64,000 nt of DNA from Fusarium oxysporum f. sp. lycopersici 4287 (lineage: Eukaryota > Ascomycota > Sordariomycetes > Hypocreales > Nectriaceae), in contig NC_030990.1 in the NCBI RefSeq assembly GCF_000149955.1, positions 4,205,482-4,269,481 of the forward strand, written 5' to 3'. Shown piece after piece: positions 56,030-64,000 of the stretch. A model generated the notes under the pieces. That model was not told where the DNA came from. It did no database searches and saw nothing but the letters and a program-made list of their open reading frames with translations. The position numbers were made by a program, and so were the translations under genes. How positions within the stretch are numbered: position 1 is the stretch's first letter; each line of letters starts with the position of its first letter.

Positions 56030-56903
56030 AGTTACGCGGGCGGAGGATGAACGAGTCGGGAGTATGAAGTTGCTGATGAGAGGAGAAAAGTGAGATGAAG
56101 AAGTCAAGGAGAGAATTTATGCACGTGCGGGAGGAAAAGGACAAAGTAAACAAAGGATGAATAAATTAGTTTGGTGATGAATCACGGGCTACCACTGGCA
56201 AGTGTAACTTGAGCTAGCAGCGTTGCTGGCACTTTCGACATCAGATGTGGTCGGTCGGCCACGAATACACATGAGAAATAGAATCCAACTCAAAAGGCGG
56301 AGATCCATGCGATGAAAGAAAAGGCAGACGAGGTAAGTGAGCGGGTGATGTAAGTGATTGCTTGCTAAAAGGTGTTTGTGATTGCAGGTACTTCACTAAA
56401 ACACCATGCCTATCTCTATACTCCAAATCAGGATAATACCATATTCAGTGACTACTTAAGGGCAGAAAAAAGTCGCAGAAATACATTAAAAGCTTCTAAA
56501 TGCATTGTAGTTGGTCCAAAATCGACTCATCCTGCGTTGTCCTTGCCTTGAAATCAAGTAAGCACAGTGATGAGATAGAGTCATTCATCTCAAGCACTGC
56601 AGTATGTCCCTAGATAAGTTTGGTATTTCTACAGTCACCGATTTTACTCGGCGTGTTGAAGTTCATAATAATCATCACAATTCATATACCGTAACCATCA
56701 TCAAGTTCTGGTCTAGCATTCAATTTTATTTCCTAAGATCTGCCTAAGCTCAGGACCAGCCTGTATCGTTCATCATCCCAACACCAAAAATGCAAATACA
56801 AAACGCCAGTCATAAAAACAAAGAAGCCTTAACTGCTCGACTCACAGTACACTCTTTCAACTCCAAAAGGCCACAACTCCTCATATACTCATCAAACTAC
56901 CTG
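56030..56903. other. Intergenic region
   Basis: About 870 bases between tandem minus-strand genes. Nothing coding is supported. Confidence 0.55.
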
Positions 56904-57776
56904 TCAGGAAGAAGATCCTCGAGAGAAGACCCGACGAAAGATGCCCTGTGTCTTGAGCGTCTTGGGAAGTGGCTTCGAGGTCTTCATCAAGTAGAGACAC
57001 AGACTTACACTGGAAAGATCATGCGAAATCCAAAAGGTCTTGAACTTCAGAGCCCAAACTTTTCTATAGGCTTCCCAGATAGTCTTCAACTCCTCTGGAG
57101 TCTCGAGCCTTCGGACGCGCTCACAAATAGGTCGCTTGCGGTCCCTAGAGCCATCCATGTACAGAAAACCGCCAGGACGCTGGTCCAAAAAGCCAAGGGT
57201 GATGTATTGATGGTTAGACTCGACTTCATCTTCCCACTTGTAGATACTGGTGTACTTGGTCAGCTCGGAAAAGGTATGCTGGACTTCACATCCGGCACAT
57301 CGCGCGTGGATAAAACCACCCTCACTCAGAACAAGGGGAATTCTAGAATAGTTGGCAATCAAGCCTGGGATTCGTTGGCCATGGCATACATGGCCGCACT
57401 CAGGATGATACATAATCGCAGTGCTGCAAACAGGACACGAGTAGAACTTTCTACCTCGAAACCGTTCAGAGAGACTGGCAAGCCAGTTCATGAAGCAGCA
57501 GGCGCCGACCATATGGCCACAGGGAAGAATCTGGGCTTCATGGGAGATTCTGCGACCTGGTTTCGGGATCCAATGGATGGAACCACGTGCGGATCCTTGC
57601 GTCGACATTTTCTCTGTGCAGATGGTGCAGGTCAGATCGATGGGGCGAAGCTGTTGAGGATCATTCTCGACTGCCTTTTTGAAGGCTGGCCAGTAGATGT
57701 CAGTGATCGGCTCAATGTCACTGCGGATTGCGTCGATGATGGATCCAGGATTCATAGCTGGATTCATGGTGGGCAT
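56904..57776 (-). CDS. Atypical RING-finger protein (RING B)
   Basis: A 290-residue intronless protein. A pre-RING motif YWPAFKKAVENDP (about 28-40) precedes an atypical RING: C50, C53, C86, H88, C94, C114 and C117, with Gly91 where the fifth ligand (C or H) belongs. Immediately after comes H-P-E-C-G-H-V-C-H-G, which may supply extra ligands. A conserved block SEGGFIHARCAGC (about 150-163) has another Cys pair. The C terminus carries WISHDLSSVSLCLYLMK. The same blocks in the same order occur in RING C, 710 bases away and divergent, so the two are paralogues. A ubiquitin-ligase role is inferred. The plus strand has a long open shadow frame here. Confidence 0.8.
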   Translation of the reverse strand: MPTMNPAMNPGSIIDAIRSDIEPITDIYWPAFKKAVENDPQQLRPIDLTCTICTEKMSTQGSARGSIHWIPKPGRRISHEAQILPCGHMVGACCFMNWLASLSERFRGRKFYSCPVCSTAIMYHPECGHVCHGQRIPGLIANYSRIPLVLSEGGFIHARCAGCEVQHTFSELTKYTSIYKWEDEVESNHQYITLGFLDQRPGGFLYMDGSRDRKRPICERVRRLETPEELKTIWEAYRKVWALKFKTFWISHDLSSVSLCLYLMKTSKPLPKTLKTQGIFRRVFSRGSSS

Positions 57777-58486
57777 GATGAAGGTTGTGTGACTCTAGAA
57801 TTGATGAGATAATCTACTATCGAGAACGATGGGAAGGGATGTGATAAGGAGGGAAATATTACACTCCGTTATTCAAGAATATAATTTCGTTTATGTATTA
57901 TAACTTGTATCATTCACTTCGTAGCCTGGAGTGCTGTTCATCAGATATGGCCGTTTCTGCCACTGTTGTAACTCGATCACGGAAATGAACAGTTAGCATA
58001 AAAGTTAAAACTGCCGGTGCCAATATAGATGTAAATTTAAGGCAGTGTCATGTGGGGATGATAAGATGAACTTCTACATGATATGAAGCTCGAGTGCCGT
58101 TCGTATGCAGCGATACCCTTACCTGATTACCGGTTCTCCCTGGGTTTCAGTATACTACACATGTTTAGCTACCGGGAATTGTATTCAATAGTGTTCTTTG
58201 TCTTATCGTAAGTTGGCGCTGATACTGCAAGGGAAAACAGATTGTAAAAATTGTTCGGCATTCTCAAAGGGGAGTGAACAATAAAAGCTTTTGACAACGA
58301 CCATGTTCACGCAGCATCTGGCAGACACTGCAGAACAGTAACGGACATTGAATCAGTGGATCAAACGATTAAATAAATATGATTTCCTCAATAGCCTTTG
58401 ATAGATATACCTCTTCCTTTAGATCTACTTACTTCTTCTTCTGAACTTATCACCTTGTACTTGACTAACAAGAACTACCATTCATC
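57777..58486. promoter_or_regulatory. Shared upstream region of RING B and RING C
   Basis: A 710-base AT-rich divergent spacer between two paralogous RING genes. No operator or gene is recognised. Confidence 0.5.
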
Positions 58487-59386
58487 ATGTCTTCCACAAC
58501 CGTTGTCAACATGATGTCCATCAAAAACATCATCCACCACGAACCCCAATATAACAGACCTGCGTGGACCACACCCTTCTGGCCTCGTCTCAGAGACTCC
58601 CTCATCGAAGACCCGAAGCTCTTCAACCATCTTCATCTCGAGTGCGGAATCTGTCTCACTGGCATGTCCATCTTTCCCCACGACCACACCTTCAGTCCCG
58701 ATGAAGGCCTGACCCCTGAAAAGAAAATGATGTCCCACCGGGCTCGCATTTTACCCTGCGGTCACATGTTTGGAAACAAGTGTCTTCACACCATGATAGA
58801 TGAAGCCTTGAAGGACATGGAAGACGGAGAATCCCCAGAGATCGCTTGCCCATCTTGCCGTGTCGTCTTCTCACCTCACAGCGACTGTGGGCATCCTCAC
58901 TCAGGTAAGTTCATGCCAACCACCATGGAAGGCGTCTACGCAATGCCGGCTACACTCGCAGAGGGTGGAGTTCTGTCGCACAGGTGCGGCGAATGTCTAG
59001 CCGTGGAGATAATCTCTGTTGTCGCGGTTCTCGCCCCCGTATTCACACCCCCATTGGACCTCACAGACAGAGAGACGCTCATCACGTACGGTACTGGGGC
59101 AAATCTTCATTACTGGGCTGTAAACCTTGAAGAGAGCGCAAATGTCTACGATGAGTTTGTGCGGGAGATTCCTTTGGGAGACGCGTTGCAGCGGGTCTGT
59201 GATGAGATAACGGAGCGTCTGGTGCAGAATTCAAAAAAGAGATGGTACTCTGAGGACTTTGCAGGGCTCAAGTTCAAGCTCATGCTCCAGAGGGATATTC
59301 GTCCCAGAGCTATGGAATATTGGGAAGCTGTCGAGGTTTTGGAAGACGGAGAAGCGAACTTTGACTTGAGATTGAATCTGGACTAG
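58487..59386 (+). CDS. Atypical RING-finger protein (RING C)
   Basis: A 299-residue intronless paralogue of RING B. The pre-RING motif FWPRLRDSLIEDP (31-43) is followed by C53, C56, C91, H93, Gly96 (missing ligand), C99, C121 and C124, then H-S-D-C-G-H-P-H-S-G and AEGGVLSHRCGEC. The C-terminal WYSEDFAGLKFKLMLQRD matches the end of RING B. The long loop between the first Cys pair and the CGH triplet (34 residues) is shared too. The changed fifth ligand suggests one zinc site is reorganised, perhaps using the extra Cys/His block. Function unknown; E3 ligase activity is inference. Confidence 0.8.
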   Translation: MSSTTVVNMMSIKNIIHHEPQYNRPAWTTPFWPRLRDSLIEDPKLFNHLHLECGICLTGMSIFPHDHTFSPDEGLTPEKKMMSHRARILPCGHMFGNKCLHTMIDEALKDMEDGESPEIACPSCRVVFSPHSDCGHPHSGKFMPTTMEGVYAMPATLAEGGVLSHRCGECLAVEIISVVAVLAPVFTPPLDLTDRETLITYGTGANLHYWAVNLEESANVYDEFVREIPLGDALQRVCDEITERLVQNSKKRWYSEDFAGLKFKLMLQRDIRPRAMEYWEAVEVLEDGEANFDLRLNLD

Positions 59387-59429
59387 GGAGTTGTTTTTTT
59401 AGATACCCGAATAGAACGTTTTTGTTTGT

Positions 59430-60263
59430 CTAATCTGTGTGTTCAAAGTCGACGACTAACCCTGGAAGAAGCTCGATGGACTTGGGGCTATCCTTTGTGC
59501 CAAGAAGTGTCAACTTGATCTCTGCATTGCCATTTCCACCTTCGAGAGTTGACAGGAAGACCTCGTTGCTTCCTGAGTTAGGTCCAGCGGGGAGGTCGTA
59601 AGGCCATAAGTAGCCGTCTGATCCAGCAGTAGCGTTCTGGTTGTGAATAGCGTCGTAAACAGGCTTGTACTTCGCAATGTCCTTCTCGGGAAGCAGGACA
59701 GTGACTTTCGATACACCTCTGGCATGCGAAGGATGTTTCGTATACTCATGCAGCCCATCACCACTCTCCGCCTTGAATGGCGATCGCAAATGCCTCTCCG
59801 TCTCATCAACACACCAAAACGGCACCGTCCCAGGAAATATCCTTCCCCCCTCCGCATTCAGCGCCACAGAAACAAGACACTTCATCAAAACGCCATCAGG
59901 CCTATGTCTTTGAAGCGAAGTAAGATCACCATACGTAACACCATTCCCAGCATCAGCCACGCGCTTCTGCAACTGTGCGTAATCAGCTTCACTCGGTAGC
60001 GTATGAGCCCAATCTGCGATTTTGCCCTGTTCGAGGTTTCCCCAGCGGTGAGCACGGCGTTTCTCAGGGTCTACGCCTTCGACAAAGGCGATGAACTCGA
60101 GATATGTGCCGTCGGCGAGATGGATTAGTTTGTTGACTGTTAGGCCATCTGCGTGGGCGCCTCCGTCGATTACGAGGAGAGAATCTTTTAGGGATTGGGT
60201 TACGGTTTGAAGTGTCTGGTATGAGACCAGAATGGCGAAGTGGTCGAGAATTGGGAGGGACAT
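59430..60263 (-). CDS. Glyoxalase-like domain protein
   Basis: A 277-residue intronless protein of the fungal glyoxalase-like (vicinal oxygen chelate) family. It starts with LDHFAILVS, whose His is the usual first metal ligand, and continues with the pattern TYLEFIAF of a paired beta-alpha-beta module. The middle (residues about 85-185) carries a second module containing VPFWCVDETERHLRSPF. It ends GLVVDFEHTD. Length is typical of this family. Substrate and metal are not known. It is 43 bases from the RING C stop, tail to tail. Confidence 0.85.
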   Translation of the reverse strand: MSLPILDHFAILVSYQTLQTVTQSLKDSLLVIDGGAHADGLTVNKLIHLADGTYLEFIAFVEGVDPEKRRAHRWGNLEQGKIADWAHTLPSEADYAQLQKRVADAGNGVTYGDLTSLQRHRPDGVLMKCLVSVALNAEGGRIFPGTVPFWCVDETERHLRSPFKAESGDGLHEYTKHPSHARGVSKVTVLLPEKDIAKYKPVYDAIHNQNATAGSDGYLWPYDLPAGPNSGSNEVFLSTLEGGNGNAEIKLTLLGTKDSPKSIELLPGLVVDFEHTD

Positions 60264-61168
60264 TTTGAATTGTTATGGGTTGTTTGTGGTTGTGTTGGAT
60301 GAGAGTGTTGATTTAAGGTTGTTACAGACCGAGACACTGCGGGGGTTCGGGGTTGGTTCGGAGGAGGTGCATGACAAGCCTTGGCTTGGGAGCCATGATT
60401 GACCTTATCGTATTTGTTAATACATAAATTGAAACTTAGAAATAAATAATTTGTTTGGTCAAATCTAGCTGTTTTACGGTGTCGGAGAATAAATCCCATA
60501 TATCAATGCCTTCAGCTTCTGCGCCAAAGCCTCATCGGGCCATCGACAGACATCTCGAGCAAGACACTGAACACCATCACGCAGCACTTCAGGCCGGTTG
60601 GGTTCACTTTAATGAGAGTCGAAAATTATGTGGCCAAATTCTAGCATACGATTAGCCTGCTGCTGTCGCATCAGTATGAATGACTACTAACCTGACTACT
60701 GCGATGCCAAAGAGCACCTCTTCGGCCTGCGACATCCATCCAAGGTCTGAATTATGCGCCGATCTTCCGAGAAATCACTACGGATGACAAATCAAATATG
60801 TATAAAGTAAATATGTAGGATCTATGGATTCTCTGTCAGCTTACACGGCGCCTAAGTTCCGTCAGCCGATCATCCCGTCTAGTGAGAAAGAATTGTAGCG
60901 TTGGGCAATGGGCATTGGGGCACCAAACATCTCAGCATCATGCCGAATCGTCTTACACGTTTCAAGGGTGGCCAAAGTTCGTTCAATAAGCACTAAATCC
61001 TACGCTGCAGTCAGCGTTCCGGACTCACTAGTATCTAGAAGCGAATATGTGAGATTATCCCGGACGAATAGAGCGAAAAGTTCGCGAGGTTGGTATATAT
61101 ACGGGCATTATGCCCATCTAATAATTTCAACAATAAACGAGCCAGTACATCAATCCTAGGCTAGTAAA
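60264..61168. other. Divergent intergenic region
   Basis: About 900 bases between the glyoxalase-like and DUF1993 genes. Only the TATA box listed separately is recognised. Confidence 0.55.
61094..61101 (+). promoter_or_regulatory. TATA box of the DUF1993 gene
   Basis: TATATATA 68-75 bases upstream of the ATG at 61169. Confidence 0.6.
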
Positions 61169-61729
61169 ATGACGACACTCTATCAACAGAGCATTCCCGT
61201 GCTGGTCAAGTACCTCAAGAACTTGTCCTTCATGCTCCAGAAGGGCGCCAAGTTCTGTGACGATAAGGAAATGAAACATGAAGACCTTCTTACATACCGT
61301 CTGATTTCCGATATGAGAGGGTAAGTTATTCAAACCTCGTGCGAATCCCGACTAACACTCTTCAGGCTTCCCTACCAAGTCCAGTCCTGCTCCAACACAG
61401 CAAAATTCCTGGCCTCACGTCTTGGCGCACAAAACATTCCCACATTCGAAGACGACGAACAAACATTCGAACAGCTCCAAGCCCGAATCACTCGAACAAT
61501 TGAAGTCCTTGAGGGTGTAGACCCTGAAGTCATCAACGGTAAAGAGAACGAGGAGATTATAATGGAGAGTAAGATGGGCAACTTCCGCTTCACGGGCCAG
61601 CGATACGTGAGCGAATATGTAATCCCCAATTTCCACTTTCACCTCACAAGTGCATATTGTATCATGCGCACACAGGGTGTTCCATTGGGTGCGTTCGATT
61701 ACCTGAAGGATGTTTTTGAGAAGGTTTAG
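61169..61729 (+). CDS. DUF1993 family protein
   Basis: A 171-residue protein in two exons (61169-61320 and 61366-61729; intron 61321-61365). It begins MTTLYQQSIPVLVKYLKNLS and has YRLISDMRGLPYQVQSCSNTAKF, the typical helix-bundle motifs of DUF1993, a DinB-like four-helix fold. The C terminus has FTGQRYVSEYVIPNFHFH, with candidate metal-ligand His residues, then GVPLGAFDYL. Family function is not established. It is easily missed because each exon alone is short and a minus-strand frame covers the same bases. The next gene starts 155 bases downstream on the same strand. Confidence 0.88.
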
Positions 61730-61883
61730 GAGTTGGTATGCGAGAAGAGAGGATATTCATCAAAGGAGGGGCGGGAATTGCCCGATGAGGAAATTTCTCT
61801 TAAGAACTCAGCTAGACAAACCATTCAGAAATAAGACTCATAAACAACTTCACAAACACAGTCCTAGTTTCAAATTCTTCAAA

Positions 61884-62390
61884 ATGTCTGAGCCGCCTTC
61901 AACTCGTGTCCAAACCCCAGATGTCGACTCATCAGAAGCCCAAAGAACCGCACACGTCCAATCCCTCATGGACCGTCTGCGCGCCAAAAGCCCCATCTAC
62001 AACTTCATAATGTCCTCAGCGCAACTCATCAGCACAACGCAGGGCAGCGTAACAACACGGCTCGTTCTGAACGAGAACCATCTCAACAGCAGTGGAAATC
62101 TTCACGGCGCTGTATCAGCTACTATCATTGACTTCACGACTGGTCTGGCTATTGCGAGTTGGGATCTGAGGGATACTACTGGTGCGAGTGTGGATATGCA
62201 TATTAGCTATCTGAGTGCGGCGAGGTTGGGGGATACGGTTGAGATTGTTTCGACGGCGGACAAAGTTGGGGGGAGTGTGGCGTTTACGTCGATTAGGATA
62301 TCAAAGGTTGAGAAGGATGGGGGGCTGAAGTTGGTTACGCTTGGACAGCATACTAAGTATGTGAAGGGATCACAGCCAAAGACAGCATGA
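61884..62390 (+). CDS. Hotdog-fold acyl-CoA thioesterase (PaaI/ACOT13-like)
   Basis: A 168-residue intronless protein that should hydrolyse acyl-CoA thioesters. The hotdog signature is clear: NLHGAVSATIIDFTTG (about 72-87) with the central helix and acidic residue at D83. It is followed by VDMHISYLSAARLGDTVEI on the next strands. Length and motif match ACOT13-type thioesterases (about 140-170). The frame is open upstream to 61710, inside the previous gene's 3' end, but ATG 61884 begins the family-length protein. Substrate chain length is unknown. No organelle signal is obvious. Confidence 0.9.
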   Translation: MSEPPSTRVQTPDVDSSEAQRTAHVQSLMDRLRAKSPIYNFIMSSAQLISTTQGSVTTRLVLNENHLNSSGNLHGAVSATIIDFTTGLAIASWDLRDTTGASVDMHISYLSAARLGDTVEIVSTADKVGGSVAFTSIRISKVEKDGGLKLVTLGQHTKYVKGSQPKTA

Positions 62391-62598
62391 GAAACATGAA
62401 TTATAGAGTTAGAGCAAGTCACACAACCAAATAGACTCATTCAATCTGCCAGGAAATTCCGTAGCTTCTCACTCGAAGACTAATGCCAAACATATGAAAG
62501 TAAAGCGATGCATGCAAGGTTTCATCACGGTGAGCTTCTCTCTCAAAACAAATGATCTCCAATATTGAGAATGCTGTCAAAATTCTATAATTACATAC

Positions 62599-63669
62599 TT
62601 AAAATTTCAGCGGTTCTGCCCCAACCTTCTTTGCCTCAGCATTCAACGCATCAATCTCAGCTTGCACTAGAGGAATGCCAGTCTTCTCCCTCTCCTTCTG
62701 AGCCAGCTGCTCAATCTCACCAGGGAAATAAATCCTCTCAACCCCGGCAGCCTTTTCTGACCCGACTACACGCTCGTAAAGGTACTGCATCCTTTCTCTA
62801 AACTCATCCAGGTTCATGAAGAGGTCAGGCTTGATAGCTACCAAGAAGTGACCAACATCTGCAGGCTTGGAAGGATCGTAGGGGCCAGTGACATGGCCAG
62901 CGAAGGCTGAGCCTGAAAGAACCCCTGAGAATACATCCATCATGATTGACAGTGCAGAACCCTTGGGGCCACCCATTGGTAACATGACACCACCGAGAGC
63001 AGCTTCGGGATCATCTGTTGGACGTCCCTCAGCATCAAGTGCCCAATCCAAGGGAATCTTTTCGCCCCTTCTCTTCGCCTTGTAAATCTTTCCCCTTGCA
63101 GCTACAGAAGGCGCCATATCAAGGATGAAGTTCTCCATGGGTCCTTTACCAGGCGCACCGCAAGCAATAGGCGAAACACCCAATAGCTTACTCTTTCCAC
63201 CAAACGCAGGAAGCGCAGGACTCGAGTTTGTAAACACCAAACTCATCATATCGGCATCAAGAGCCTGCTGCACGATCCAAGCACTCATACCAAAATGGTT
63301 AGAGTGCTTGATACTCGCCATGCCAATACCAAACACCTTTGCAGACTCAATAGCAGCTGCCATGCCCTTGTGAGCTGCTACGAAGCCGAAGCCGTTTTGG
63401 CCATCGACTTGAGCTACGGCGGGTGTGACTTGAGTGAGAATTGGCTGGGCGCTGGCGTTGAGGACGCCTTGACGGAGACGCTCCATGTAAGAGGGGATTC
63501 GGTTCATGCCGTGGGTGTCGACGCCGCGGAGATCGGCGGCGACTAAACAGCGGGCGATGATGGAGGCATTCTCAGAGGGGATGCCGTTGCCTTTGAGGAC
63601 GTCTTCAATGAAGCGTCGTGCTTCTGAGGCGGCGATTGGGAACTTCTGGGAGTCTTGATTTTCAGCCAT
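62599..63669 (-). CDS. Ldh2-family malate/L-lactate-type NAD(P) dehydrogenase
   Basis: A 356-residue intronless oxidoreductase of the Ldh_2 (malate/L-sulfolactate/ureidoglycolate dehydrogenase) family, which uses a non-Rossmann cofactor fold. Recognisable parts are DLRGVDTHGMNRIPSYMERL near the N terminus, IKHSNHFGMSAWIVQQAL with the catalytic-type His pair, and the nucleotide-binding segment GVSPIACGAPGKGP. GGPKGSALSIMMDVFSGVLSG follows, and the C terminus is FPGE-rich. Length matches the family (about 340-360). The 2-hydroxyacid substrate cannot be chosen from sequence. It is convergent with the thioesterase gene. Confidence 0.92.
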   Translation of the reverse strand: MAENQDSQKFPIAASEARRFIEDVLKGNGIPSENASIIARCLVAADLRGVDTHGMNRIPSYMERLRQGVLNASAQPILTQVTPAVAQVDGQNGFGFVAAHKGMAAAIESAKVFGIGMASIKHSNHFGMSAWIVQQALDADMMSLVFTNSSPALPAFGGKSKLLGVSPIACGAPGKGPMENFILDMAPSVAARGKIYKAKRRGEKIPLDWALDAEGRPTDDPEAALGGVMLPMGGPKGSALSIMMDVFSGVLSGSAFAGHVTGPYDPSKPADVGHFLVAIKPDLFMNLDEFRERMQYLYERVVGSEKAAGVERIYFPGEIEQLAQKEREKTGIPLVQAEIDALNAEAKKVGAEPLKF

Positions 63670-64000
63670 GATGGAGTGAATAAGTTAGTTATGAGCTCAA
63701 TCTAGTGTTTTAAAGACCACTGAGATGTTTTGATACTTGTCAATTCTGATGTTGAGCGATTCTCCCCATTCTTTTAATACTGAAATGTCACCGGAAATAC
63801 GAGCGGGGAAGGCCCGTCTCTGAAAGGCGTTAAAGCGGCATCTCCCCGCTCGACGGATTTTTGCCATCCTCCCATCTACATCCCTTCCACTCAGCTCATC
63901 ATTACATGCCGAGAAACTCGATCCGTTACCGGCAGAAGTACAAAAATGCCCGGGGCAAGGAATTCCAACGGGAAGCGACCCCATCAAGCCTCCTTACCTG
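63670..64000. other. Right edge, promoter of the Ldh2-type gene
   Basis: About 330 bases upstream of the dehydrogenase. A 96-codon minus frame has no recognisable features. The window ends here. Confidence 0.55.

Noticed and set aside
56790..57812. 340-codon plus-strand frame over RING B
   Set aside because: The minus-strand frame encodes an ordered RING and conserved blocks shared with RING C; the plus frame has none.
1..64000. Transposons, CRISPR arrays or RIP-mutated repeats
   Set aside because: No terminal repeats, transposase, reverse transcriptase, spaced direct repeats or strongly C-to-T-depleted blocks were seen. The only repeats are short microsatellites.

Overview
The window is filamentous ascomycete nuclear DNA. 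Genes are compact, with introns mostly of 41-72 nt that carry GTAAGT-like donors and CTAAC-like branch sites close to the acceptor. The gene set (Pth11-like receptor, Set9, Zn2Cys6 regulator, fungal NTF2/SigF protein, LrgB-like protein) fits a Sordariomycete. I infer a Fusarium-type (Nectriaceae) genome, but no species marker is present. I reconstruct 31 protein-coding genes, all complete within the window. I found no rRNA, convincing tRNA, transposon or CRISPR array. A 100-base N run at 20134-20233 is an assembly gap.

Layout. 1-10 kb: a small single-pass membrane protein, a secreted M28 aminopeptidase, cystathionine beta-synthase, SRP receptor beta and an Akr1-type ankyrin-DHHC palmitoyltransferase. 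10.4-13.7 kb: a long stretch with no recognisable gene. 13.7-19 kb: a Pth11-like seven-helix protein, then a head-to-head pair of an NTF2/SigF-like membrane protein and a flavin monooxygenase. 20-26.5 kb: an amino-acid transporter, an amadoriase/sarcosine-oxidase-type FAD enzyme and a divergent Zn2Cys6 regulator. The shared promoter of the last two carries a CACGGA-N3-TCCGTG palindrome, so this looks like a small nitrogen-scavenging module. 26.5-33 kb: a HAUS3-like augmin subunit, an LrgB-like membrane protein and the Pin1/Ess1 prolyl isomerase. 33-36.3 kb: another gene-poor stretch. 36.3-41.4 kb: RPB9 with an unusual 579-nt intron, mitochondrial uL14m and Set9. 41.8-47.7 kb: an Old Yellow Enzyme, a 70-residue spliced small gene, a second secreted M28 aminopeptidase and a fungal-specific helical protein.

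49-59.4 kb is the most unusual part. It holds three RING proteins sharing a pre-RING (F/Y)WP motif, a BTB protein and a Lys-rich coiled-coil protein, with anthranilate synthase embedded among them. Two of the RING proteins are head-to-head paralogues that lack the canonical fifth zinc ligand. 59.4-63.7 kb carries small metabolic genes: a glyoxalase-like protein, a DUF1993 protein, a hotdog thioesterase and an Ldh2-type dehydrogenase.

Coordinates for spliced genes run from start codon to stop codon; intron positions are given in each entry. Introns were inferred by eye from splice signals, frame continuity and family similarity, not from transcripts.
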